This document shows positions 26,171-37,248 of a stretch of DNA of 64,000 nt, in pieces. The DNA comes from Sesamum alatum (taxonomy: Eukaryota > Streptophyta > Magnoliopsida > Lamiales > Pedaliaceae). Under the pieces are notes generated by a model. The model worked only from the letters and a program-made list of their open reading frames with translations. It was not told where the DNA came from and made no database searches. Position 1 is the first letter of the stretch, and each line of letters starts with the position of its first letter. A program made the translations under genes and the position numbers. The stretch covers positions 38,982,873 to 39,046,872 of the forward strand of contig JACGWO010000003.1 of the NCBI GenBank assembly GCA_034509735.1, read 5' to 3'.

Positions 26171-26426
26171 GGGTAAATTACATTAACACTTACTGATGTT
26201 ATGTCAAAATATACAAACAACTTCTGTCTTTTGTGAAATTACAACTACAACTTATGAGGTTATAGTTGTAATTATAACTACACTCCCTATTAAAAGGTAA
26301 ATCTTACACAAACACCCATTGAAAAATATTACACTAACCACCCTTAGGGGGTGTAACCATAATTTTACAAAAGACAAGAGGTGTTTATATATTTGTACCT
26401 AACCTCAGGTGTCAATGTAATTTACC
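26171..26426. mobile_element. Mutator-type MITE, 256 bp, perfect 9-bp duplication
   Basis: Ends GGGTAAATTACATTAACAC and GTGTCAATGTAATTTACC. The flanks are identical: TTTTGACTA at 26162-26170 and 26427-26435. Best-preserved member of the family in this window and the key to its classification. Confidence 0.8.
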
Positions 26427-27616
26427 TTTTGACTAAATTGTTCTCCTACCTCAGTTTTCATCTTTCTATTTATCACATCCTTTTAAAAAATAAAATAAAA
26501 TAAAAAATTTAAATAGCGTGTTTTAGTCCATTTCATTTTGTAATTTATTTAATTTACGAGTAAATATAATAGTGCATCAATTTCGTAGCTTATCACCTAT
26601 AGACTATAGTTTATAGTGCACGAACACTCCAAACAATCACCCATTGTATTATTGGATACGTGTCGAACGCGAACACGACTTGAACATGCCTCAAACATGG
26701 TATCCGCACGTTCAAAAATATAAAATAAAAAAGAAAACACGATGTTGGACATGCTTGTTGGTGTGTTTTACACATTTAGGATCTTATTTTTTCAGAAAAC
26801 AAATTTTCAAATTTTTTTGAGTTGCCTTAATATGAAAAAGAGTTTTGGGATGAACAGAAAAGAAAAAGAATCAAATTCACTTCTCTTAGTATTAAAAGTT
26901 TTAGGATAAAATTATTAAAAATTTGAGATATGATCATAATAATTTAATTAACTTGGATGATTATATAAATTTTTCATTGCGTGCTTTTTAAAATAAATTG
27001 ATTATGTATATTTTTTAAGCCATGCATTTTGGTCAAAAACTTAGATGTAAGACATGTTCATTTTATGTTCTATCTCGATATTTTGCATATTGCATATTTT
27101 AATTATATGAAAAATTAAAAATAAATATATAAAAAAATATATTATACATAGTCGTGCTAGTGCTATGTCGTGTCTTAATTTTTTGAAATTTTCTATATCG
27201 CCACATCCGTGTTCATACGTCATAGCTTACCACCAATTACTGTGATCTGTCGATTAAGGTTAAATGTTGCTACTTAGGTGAGGTGGGTTCGAATTCTTGT
27301 CAAGACGTACAAACTTGTGTGAGGAATGTACTGAGTAGAGTGGTTAGTCTACTGGTCTAGAGTTAGAGTAGCAGCAGGTCAATGTCAATTCCTTCCTTAC
27401 CCTTTTCAGAATAGAAGAAGTCTATCCATTCCCACATACTCCTCTGTGCTATCCCAAAAAAGCCCCTGTAAATTCCATAAAAGTCCACTCATGTCCCCCC
27501 AAAATTTCCCCCTATTTTTGTCCTCCCTCCCCTAATAATAAGTCCTAGTTGATTTTGAAACCATCACTCAGGAAACCACACACACTGTAGCGTGTTTGTG
27601 CGTGTGCGCAGCACCC

Positions 27617-30600
27617 ATGGATGCAGGCGCGCTTAATAATCCTCGTACGGTTGAAGAGGTTTTCAGGGATTTCAAGGGCAGACGGAACGCCTTGATCAAA
27701 GCTCTCACCATTGGTATTCCTTTTTTTTTTTTTGTCCTTTCAATTTTTGTCAGTTTCTATGTGTATATGAACTGGGGAAGTGTGAGTGTTGCATGCGTGT
27801 GTAGTTTTTTACTTCTTGTGTTTTCTTTCTCAAGCTTTAGGGTTTCTGTTGTTCGATTTTGCTGCATTCTGGTACATTGGATTTGTATTGAATTTTGGGG
27901 TTTGTTTGATGTTTTTTTCCTTTTTCAGACGTTGAAGAATTTTTCCAGCAGTGCGATCCTGGTGAGTGAGGGTTAGCTTTCGTTAGCTTATTTAGTGTTT
28001 TTCTCCCCGCAGTAAAATTTTAGTTATTCTTTGACTGGTATTTTTGACTTTATCCTTGCATGACTCGTTTGCTTTTTAATTATGCTGCTTAGTATTTTAT
28101 TCCAGTTTGGAGGCTTATTTGGTATACTTGATTAATGTAATATTTTCCTTTATGCAATCTTTCTGTGAATTTATATGCAGTTTTGTGACTGTAATTTGGT
28201 TATCTTATTTGTTGGATAAATGGTACCCTTTTTTTAAACACGGTGCTTTAATATGTGGAGACATTAATGCAATTGCAGGAATCTAATTAATATTGTACTC
28301 GGTTAATCAAACATGTACCAGCGATAGATAGTCATGTGGTTAGGTATTTTAATTCGTTGTATGTCATTACATATTATAATCCAGTAGCACATGTAAATTT
28401 TAGCATTGTTTTATCACCGTGGACATTAACCTAGGATTCCAACACACAACTTGATGATAAAATTATTCTACCCTTATTCTCTCTGCTATCTTTGTTAGGA
28501 CTTAATACACCAGTCGGTTTTATGGTATCTTGGATAAGATTAACTGGTAGATTTTGCAGTGTGGAATAGTTTTTGTGTCCGATGCCCATATGTAACATCT
28601 TGGCATGGTCACTGAGAATGCGCTTCTTACCATTCTCTTCTCTTTCTTAATGTTTTTTACATGGTTAAGATATCTTCTAGTATATATATTTAATTAGTAT
28701 TGGTGCAGCGTGGACTATACATGAGGATGTGAATGTTCAATTTCTAGGAACAGATTAGCAAAATCACCCAATTATACTACTTTATTTGAGCTGAAAATGA
28801 TAACGTAGAGTTCTTTTTAAATTGTTTAACCTTCCAAATGGAGGTAAAATTTCTACAGTGAACTTTTTGTACTCTTCACGGAGTCTCAAAATTGACGGAG
28901 TGACATAGTTAAATATATACGCTTTGCTTAAATTTCTTAGGTACTGTAGCTTTTGATATCTGTTACTGTATATCAAGTATTATGTATGTGAATGCCTTGC
29001 TTAAGGGTCTATTCATTGCTCCTCCCTGTTTCAGTCTGGCCATAGCTAAGGATTGACCTAATTAGTTTTTTCGTAACAAAAGATATCCTGGGTGTTTGTG
29101 TGTTTGGTCAATGAAAGATGCTTGTATTTAATAGCATTGAAACTATAATCTAACGATCTCTGTTAAAAAAACATGTAAATTTCGCAGAGAAAGAAAATCT
29201 TTGTCTTTATGGATTTCCTAATGAGCAGTGGGAAGTCAATTTGCCTGCTGAGGAGGTGCCTCCTGAGCTTCCTGAACCTGCTTTAGGCATAAACTTTGCC
29301 AGAGATGGAATGCAAGAAAAGGACTGGTTGGCTCTTGTTGCTGTCCACAGTGATGCATGGCTACTTTCTGTTGCTTTCTATTTTGGTGCCAGATTTGGTT
29401 TCGACAAAGCTGACAGGTATCCATGTTGTAAGTTATGAGAGTTTTGAATATCACCTTTAAAAGAAAAAAATAATTCCTGTTTTGTTTCTTGAGATTCTGG
29501 CATTTGTTTTGTTTTGTCATCTCGTAAGGCTAAGTGTTAATGGAGGACTAGTTTCTCTACTTTATTCTGGAGTTGTGACTTAATCTGAACCAGAACTTAG
29601 ATTAAGTTGTCATTGTCAACAACGTTTGGTGTCATACTGGGAAGATTTAGTTGTTCTCCTTTTCTCATTGTAAGATGTCCACTGTAATTTTGAGTGATTG
29701 CCTTTGCTGGATGTAAAATGTCAAGTAATACCAGCTGAATTTCTTCAAGCATCTGCTTTGGTGTTGAGTTCAATTTTGTTTGTACTGGATGCAGGAAACG
29801 TCTGTTCAATATGATAAATGATCTTCCAACTATCTTTGAAGTTGTCACAGGAGCTGCAAAGAAACAAGTAAAGGATAAATCATCTATCTCGAATCACAGC
29901 AGCGGCAGCAAATCCAAGTCAAACTCAAAATCGGTAAAGAAATGACCTCGTTTATCATTTCTGGAACTGGAAGACATGAGTGCCGTGGACACATTTATAC
30001 AAGTTCATTCCGTATTTGGTGTCGAGTTCACTTATGATGAGTCTAAATATAGTGGACGTAAGCTAATATATGTCTGGCAAATAATTACAATTGTCCATTC
30101 TTTAGTTTTTAAACTGGAAGGGAAGCTGAAAGAAATTGGTTGAATTCACCCTGTCCTTCCTTTACATCCTTCCTATATACAGAACTCTACATTTCTTTCT
30201 CCACTTTTCTCCATCAGCATACGCCATCAGAGAATTTCAGGAAACTTCTATTACTTTCTGGGAGAGGATAAAATTTGGAACTGTGAGTCCAGAATTCCTT
30301 GTCATGAATGAATATATCGGTACACTGCTTGTGCATGTAATACAACATTATTATGGTTAAATATGAAACCGTGGTTGTCAATATCCATGTGCCCTTAACT
30401 TCAAAAACTTTCTTCTAGTTAACTTGCTAATTAGTTGGTACCGGTGAACATTCTGAAAAAAGACTCTTAAATTTTTCTCATATTTTGTTTCCTTATATCT
30501 TCTTTAGTAACTCGTACATAATCAAATCACTGACTATGGAGCCTAACCTTTGTAGAGTGATTACTATATCAAATATTTGGTTCTACTGCTTCATCTTTTA

Positions 30601-31625
30601 GTTTACATATTTATTTTGATACTTTTAAATGCTTTGGGATATTGATCCAGATCCAATGATGTGCCGGTTCTTCATCTCTTTAAGTTATTTGTCTTAAACC
30701 CACAAGATCTGTTACGCTTGCATCTTGAGCATGCCTTATTCGCATTGTAACTAATGATAGACAAGGAGTTATGGTCATTTGTTATATGGTCTTTTGTCTT
30801 TCTTTGTCTGATCTGATCCGGGAGAGGAACAATCTATCTTGACCCTGTTGTTATTGAGAGTTATATATATTATCTGATGTGAATTTTGATGCACTTAGCA
30901 ACTCCAGCAATCAGTATTATTCAGGACCCTAAACTATATAGTATAATCTGACCTCCAGCCTGGTTTGGGATCACATTCTCATGAAAAAATTCTCAACCTA
31001 TCTCATAGTTTCGAAATTTGTGAATTCCTATGTTATGATTCCAAATAAGTAATTGATGTTACAGAATGGGTTTGTCAAATATTGGAAATTATTAGCATGT
31101 TCTGATTAGACTCGCACTTCATGTCTCGCATTATCATGTATTGACCTTTGTGTTTCTTGTCGCTTACAATTACTGCAGTATCCCTTTCTTCTCTTATGGT
31201 AGCGGTGACACTGGTGTTGAAGTTCATCTATATTACTCTAACTCCATAACCACAATTCTCATCTGCAGCATAATGCATCTCAGTTCCTGAATGCTTTTCC
31301 TTGCTCTTGCAACTATACCTTTACTAGTAAGATAAACTTACCATATTGTGAATGTTAGGGAAAATCATCCAAGGCCCAAGCAAAGGACGAGGAGGAGGGA
31401 TTGGACGAAGAAGAACAAGAAGAAGAAGAAGAAGAAGAAGAGCATGGGGATACCTTGTGTGGAGCATGTGGTGAAAATTATGCTTCAGACGAGTTCTGGA
31501 TTTGCTGCGACATATGTGAGAGATGGTTCCATGGGAAGTGCGTTAAGATCACACCGGCAAGGGCTGAGCATATCAAGCAGTACAAATGCCCGTCGTGTAG
31601 TAGTAACAAGAGAGCCCGCCCTTAA
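27617..31625 (+). CDS. Alfin-like PHD-finger protein
   Basis: Nuclear reader of histone H3K4me2/3 acting in transcriptional regulation (family knowledge). Five exons: 27617-27713, 27929-27961, 29188-29416, 29795-29933, 31359-31625, giving 254 aa. The N-terminal Alfin domain runs from [20 protein letters not shown] through [32 protein letters not shown] to [19 protein letters not shown] (about residues 8-140). A Ser/Lys-rich linker and an acidic Glu run (about 176-194) follow. The C-terminal PHD finger (Cys200 to Cys246) has C4HC3 spacing: C-GAC-GEN, CC-DIC, WFHGKC, CPSC. It ends SSNKRARP. The ATG at 27617 was chosen because it matches the usual family start; no ATG lies upstream in frame. Exon 2 is 33 nt. 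Confidence 0.97.
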
Positions 31626-32178
31626 AGCTCGCCCGGACTGCGTTTTCTCTCCTAATTGGTATCTTCTTCACAGACGCAGCTAACCATGTAGTTGGTGTCG
31701 TCGTAGTTCTTATTGTGTTAGTAGGAAAGCAATGTGTATTTGAGTACAATGGTTGCCAGTGTTGTTTATCTGAATAGTTAGCCCTCTCTTCTTTAGATCT
31801 AATTGTCCATTTGTAGAGATTTGCTGTTGTTGACATTTGTTTATCCAGGAATTAAATTCTCAGTTAGCAATTAAATTCCCCGTTTCTTTTCATTTTCAGA
31901 TTTCATATATTTTTTTCATTTTATTTGTTTTGACCTTTTCGACAGTTTATTCTCATTGGAACTACAACTTACAATGTGCCTCTTTTATCCTTTATCATTT
32001 ATTTTCATCTATTTTTTTTTATTAATATCAATAAATTCGATAAATTTAAGTAATGACGTAACTTATAATTTATATGTTATACATACTAGATGTAATTTTT
32101 CACGCTATATGAGGTTTATGTGTAATTGCAATAAACTTCAAGAAAGGATGTTGCAATTATTCCTTGATAAAAGATTAA

Positions 32179-32602
32179 GGGTGAATTATAATGACGTCCC
32201 ATGAGATTTGACATAATTATGGATATTCCCTTATTGTTTGAAAAATTATAAATATTCTCCTAAGGGTTGTAATTTTTAACCAAAAACTTGGAATTATCCA
32301 TTTTGCCCTCAATTTCTTTTAAAAAAATTATAGAAAAAACAGTCGAGGCAAATTACATTATTGCTTCTCTGTAAAAAATATAATAAACATCTCCCTGCTC
32401 ATTTTAGTGCAAAAAAATTTAAAATTTTTAAAAATAATTCAGTTTGCATAAGGACATTTTGATTAGTTTATCCATAAAAATGGATGAAAATGAGTTATTT
32501 GTTAAAAAGTTATAAAATTTATGGGGGTATTTATAGTTTTTAAAATAACAAAAAATATCTGTAATTATATCAAATTTTAGGAGAAATTGTTGTAATTTAC
32601 TC
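32179..32602. mobile_element. Mutator-type MITE, 424 bp
   Basis: Starts GGGTGAATTATAATGACG and ends TTGTTGTAATTTACTC. Flanks AAAGATTAA (32170-32178) and AAAGATAGA (32603-32611) agree at 7 of 9 positions. Strongly similar in layout to the copies at 7413 and 43750 (shared TTGTTTGAAAAATT and CAGTTTGCATAAGG). Confidence 0.65.
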
Positions 32603-33127
32603 AAAGATAGATTGAGCTTTTGACTTTTGACTTTTGAGAATTTAACAAACAGAAACTGAAAATACAAAGAATTTTATTTAAAATATTTTAGAGTTGACTA
32701 GAACAGAAACTTCTGAATAGCTTTGACTTTATATGCGAAGCACAAACAACCAACTTTCACAGACAGACTTCTCTCTCTCTCTTCATTCTTTCTTTATCAA
32801 ACATCATTAGATTCACACCTTTTATATTAATGGGCTGCTCTGCTAATATCAGTACCAAATTACTATAGTCTATGGTTTCAAATAATAATTTAATAACAAA
32901 TTGAAATATAAAACTATATTTCTCATTGTTCTAAGTCTCCACCAGACAAAAAACAAACTAACCAACATGTGGAAAGTTCCGAAAATTCCTTTCTTTCTGG
33001 GCAATATATGCAATTGGGACCCCCACCCACCATTGACTGACCCTTCTTTCTTACTTGGCGGCTACCAAAACCACATTCATTCAGACGATCATACGGAGGA
33101 GCAAGAATCATCAGATTATGCATATTT

Positions 33128-33180
33128 AGAGAGAGAGAGAGAGAGAGTGTTGTTAAAATCTTGTTAGAGAGAGAGAGAGA
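33128..33180 (+). promoter_or_regulatory. GA tracts abutting the ankyrin-gene start codon
   Basis: Two runs of GA repeats (33128-33148 and 33165-33180), the second touching the ATG at 33181. Probably leader sequence; a regulatory role is inferred only. Confidence 0.4.
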
Positions 33181-35334
33181 ATGGAGAAAAGATTATCAGA
33201 TGCAGCCTTACAAGGAAATGTAACATCATTGGTAGAAATTTTGGAGGAAGATCCACTGATATTGGACAAGCTCATAGTCTCCTGCATCTCTGAAACGCCC
33301 CTCCACACCGCCGCCACGCTCGGCCACCTCAACTTCCTCAAGGAACTGCTATGCCGGAAGCCCGAGTTGGCGGCCGAGTTGGACTCACGCGGCTGCTCGC
33401 CGCTGCACCTGGCGGCAGCCAAGGGGCACGTGGATGTCGTCAAGGAGCTTCTCAGAGCGGGTGGCGAAGTGGGATTGGAGCGGAACACGGACGGGAGGAC
33501 CGCCCTGCATGTGGCGGCGATCAAGGGGAGGGCGGCGGTGCTGGCTGAGCTTATCCGGGCCAAGCCCGAATTGACCCGGGTTCTGACGGACCGGGGGGAG
33601 ACGGGTTTGCACCTGTGCGTGAAGTGGAATCGATTGGAGGGGTTGAAGCTGTTGGCAGAGGAGATGGGGAAAGATGGAGAATTGGTGAATTGGAAGGATT
33701 GTGAGGGGAATACTGCTCTGCATTATTGCTGTGGGCCAAGAAGCATATGAGGTCTTGCTCTTCTTCCTTTTCTTGTGGTGTTTGATATGAAGCATGAATT
33801 GAATTATTTCTATGTTTTGAGACTTAAATTTTTTTAGAGATAGAATGGGAGGTAATGATCCACAATGCCCCCACAGAAAACTGAAGTAGAGATGATCAGT
33901 TGATGCTACTGAACATGTATTTGGTTTGACCATTGGTTCAGAGGAGAAGGGAAAAAGAAGATGTGTAGAAAATCGGAAAATTCTTACTGAAATTAGTTTG
34001 GCCTGATCGAACAATCATATATGGCAAGTGTGGCTCTCCCGAACGTTAACAATCACATAGTAAGTACATAAATTGTCATGTGATCGATTCAGGCTGTCAA
34101 ATTCGATCTGGACTAGAACCTCCCATGACAAATTATAGTTTGAGTGTCAGGAATGACTGCGTTAAGCGCTATTCGTGGCCATTACTCTCAAGTCATTTGA
34201 AGTACAAGCAATGATCTTGGTTACTTCAGGAACGCTTAAGATGGATTCTCAGGATGCGTTTAGGTGGTAAAGACATCTTCGGATGGAATTAAAATTTGTG
34301 TAAGCACTTTAAAGAAAAAGAGAGGGTTCTTGATGTTCCTCTATGGAGCTAATGGTTTCTTTAATCTAGAGTTGTTAGAATAGTTACATGGTGGTCTATT
34401 GATTTGAAACTAAATAAGAATCATCTGTTCCTCTGTAATCTGCTTGTGAATGCTTATCTCTGTTATGAAAGCTAATCAAAGTTAGTTTCGATTCAGCAGA
34501 TCATCAACTGTTTACTTACATTGAATGGAGTGGAAGTGAATGCTTTGAATAAGAGTGGGTTGACAGCTTTGGATCTATTAAGACAGAGTCCTCGGGACCT
34601 CAGAGACATGGAAATCGAACACGCGCTACGGAAGGCTGGAGCTTCGAGTGTTAAAGATCTGCACTTGATCACCGACGACTGGATCCCACAAAAAGCTCGG
34701 CAAATGACAAAAAGACTGTCCTCTCAAGAAACCAGAACAAAGAAGCCAGTTGTAAAGCCCAAGTCCACAGACTGGCTCGGAAGGAAGCGCAGTGCATTAA
34801 TGGTGGTGGCGTCTCTCATCGCAACAGTGGCCTTTCAGGCCGGACTAACCCCACCGGGCGGTGTTTGGCAGGACAATTTCACAGTAGATGAGAATGGGAA
34901 CCCGGTGAGCAATCCTCACTCAGTTGGGCAGTCAATTATGGCGTATCAAGCGCCCAGAGCCTACGGCATATTCATGATTCTAAACACGATTGCGTTTCTT
35001 GCCTCTCTAAGCATAATCCTCCTCCTCGTTAGTGGGTTGCCTATGAGACGAAGGCGATGGATGTGGGTTCAAATGGTGATTCATGTGGATTGCAATCACG
35101 GCCAAGTGGGCACGTTATTTTGTCACGCTCCGGCACATGTCGCCTAGTGATGTCGAGGGCGTGCTGCGTGAGGTCACTGAGATATCAGTCTTGACATGGC
35201 TGACGCTTATGGTGGTTGTTTTCATGGGAAACATCGTGCGAATGAATTTGTGGGTTCTGAGAAAGTATGGATACATTAAGGAAAAGGAGATTCAGACAGA
35301 AGGCATTGATGATCAAGAAGACATGTTGGAATAG
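33181..35334 (+). pseudogene. Ankyrin-repeat PGG-domain membrane protein with two apparent frameshifts
   Basis: Family of ACD6/ITN1-like plasma-membrane proteins linked to defence and stress signalling. Exon 1 (33181-33751) encodes ankyrin repeats (TPLHTAATLGHLNFLKELL, SPLHLAAAKGHVDVVKELL, TALHVAAIKGRAAVLAELI, TGLHLCVKW). Exon 2 (34500-35334) resumes with INCLLTLNGVEVNALNKSG, then a PGG domain (SALMVVASLIATVAFQAGL, TPPGGVWQDN) and further membrane segments. In exon 1, at about 33722-33726, one extra base turns the expected ankyrin helix into a stop (protein ends at residue 189). In exon 2, at about 35079-35083, another extra base breaks the third membrane segment. In both cases the downstream reading frame clearly continues the family pattern. 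Either this is a young pseudogene or the assembly has two indel errors. Without them it would be about 467 aa. Confidence 0.8.
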
Positions 35335-37248
35335 CTCTAAGAAACATCATATTAGTTCATGGGAAGGAGGTTTGTAAATTGTCTGGATACCTTCACTGGA
35401 TTTGTTGAGATTTCTGAGTGATGGAAGTGGGATTTGATCTGAGTTTCAGAATTTGTGTGCAAGATTGCAAGATGGGATTGAACATGCAAGGGTGTTTGGT
35501 TGTTGATGTCCCTTGTGCAGTCTACGTAGATTTGTGTTCATATGAACTGTGAATCGTTGAATCATATATGATGATGATATGAATCCCTCCACATGGTACA
35601 TTTATGGACCACGTGGGGGACAAAATCAATTTGCAGGTGTATATATGTTAGGATTTTGTGTTCGATGTAGGTTTTTGTTTGCAAATCCTTCAATTTTTGT
35701 GGGATTAAAAAGTAATTTCAATCAAATTGATAATATTTTTGGATGTGCGTAAGGAAATACTAGTGTAATTATTGATTAATGAAAGTCATTTACAAATATA
35801 CAAATAACACATGTGGCATACTTAAATGTGCGTGCAAATTAAATTTAAATTTTAAAAATTAATTAATACTTTAAAAAATATAAATACTAATTGGATAAAT
35901 ATTAAATATTATAAAATAAAATAAATTTATGAGAATTATTGGAAAAAGATTGAGAAAGAAAAGAGAATTGATAGTCCTTTAACCGTTTTCTTTCTTTGGC
36001 TTTCTCCTTTCAAATTAAATTAATTCATTAGTGTTTTTTGTTAATCACACCTAAAATTATGAGTCAAACACTCACAAAGTAGAAACTCCTTATTATAGCT
36101 ATTTTTACATTTTGTATATTTAAAAATAGAGTAAACTACATTAACACCTATTGAGATTAAATCTAAATACACAAACACCTTCCTATCTTTTATAAAATTA
36201 TAATTACACCCATTTGGATTGTAAATTTATCGTTATTCAGTTGCAAAAGTTTACACAAACACTTCTCAAGTTATATCACACTAACACATCTTAAGAGGGT
36301 GTACCTGTACTTTTAAAAAAACAAAGTTATTTTTATCTTTAAACCTAACCTCAAAAAGTGTTGGTGTAATTTACCCCCTAAAAAATATGCAGACACATAG
36401 AGCGTACAATACGTGCTAATTTTAGACAGTGTATGTGTAATTATTCCTTTGTGCTATGAGGGCAAAAAGGGTATTTTAGTGCTGCACACCCATTCACTAT
36501 AAAAGTGAGAATTTGGTTAATGATTTCAAATTAAGAGTTGGTCAAGAAAGAAGGACCCAGTGCCTTTGGATTTGGGTTCAAAATGAATGGTCTTCCGATC
36601 TTTTAGTCTAATATCACAAGTCTGGCATATTATAGACATTTAAAATACTCAACATGGTATTAATTGAACTTTGAAAGAGTACATACCTTCCAGAAGGTGC
36701 AACAATGATGTTTGAATAGATGTTAGAAACCACTAAAAAAGACAAGATTTCCAGATAGGTTAGACTTCAGCCTGAGTCTGGAATCAAAGTCATATGTAGG
36801 AGACAGCTATACGGGGGATTATTTCAATTGCTATATAGTTTATTAAATGTGTAATGATATGAAATGTTCACACATCTGTCTGCATCTTTACCTGCTCCGG
36901 TTGACATAAAACTTGTTCCTATGTATGAACATTTACTTGAAACTGTACAGTGTGATCAAAAGGTCGATTCCCCAACTTCCCTCAAGATGACTCGAACACA
37001 TGACCGATGCCCCGAACCCTGACCGACAAGGTCGTCGCCCGGTAGATGCAAGGTGAACATCCACAACCCTACCATGGCTCACTTCTACTGGGGATCATAC
37101 TTACCAGGATATCAAGAAATCCTCTGTGGTCACCCCATTGCCTTCTCTACTCATCTTTGCCACATGAAATACATGTGTAAAGTCCAATTTCAGCTAATCA
37201 CTATCTAAAATCAACTATCTAATGGGAATTTCATCCTTATTGTCAGTC
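35335..37248. other. Intergenic region between the ankyrin and PMIR1-like genes
   Basis: 3' flanks of two convergent genes, AT-rich filler, one MITE (36129-36378), and a GC-richer patch of about 150 bp (36960-37130) that I cannot assign. Confidence 0.55.
36129..36378. mobile_element. Mutator-type MITE, 250 bp
   Basis: Starts GAGTAAACTACATTAACACC and ends GTTGGTGTAATTTACCCCC. Flanks TTAAAAATA (36120-36128) and TAAAAAATA (36379-36387) match at 8 of 9. Same family as 26171. Confidence 0.65.

Larger units (their letters stand above)
25012..27616. other. Intergenic region between the WAV2-like and Alfin-like genes
   Basis: Contains the 3' UTR side of the WAV2-like gene, two MITEs (25512-25815 and 26171-26426), AT-rich filler and, from about 27500, the 5' leader of the Alfin-like gene. 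The stretch 26440-27500 shows no gene or clear repeat. Confidence 0.6.
31626..33180. other. Intergenic region between the Alfin-like and ankyrin genes
   Basis: 3' UTR of the Alfin-like gene, a right-half fragment of the 11642-type MITE (about 32020-32170), a complete 424-bp MITE, then the leader of the ankyrin gene with two GA tracts. Confidence 0.6.

Noticed and set aside
27240..27400. Another SINE-like copy (GGGTTCGAATTC box B)
   Set aside because: No convincing box A at the right spacing and no shared body with the other copies.
27596..27616. Upstream extension of the Alfin-like protein
   Set aside because: It would need a TTG start; the ATG at 27617 matches the family's usual N-terminus.
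33385..34014. 209-codon open frame on the minus strand
   Set aside because: It lies antisense to ankyrin exon 1 and its GC-rich codons; no protein family pattern, and it runs on into the intron.
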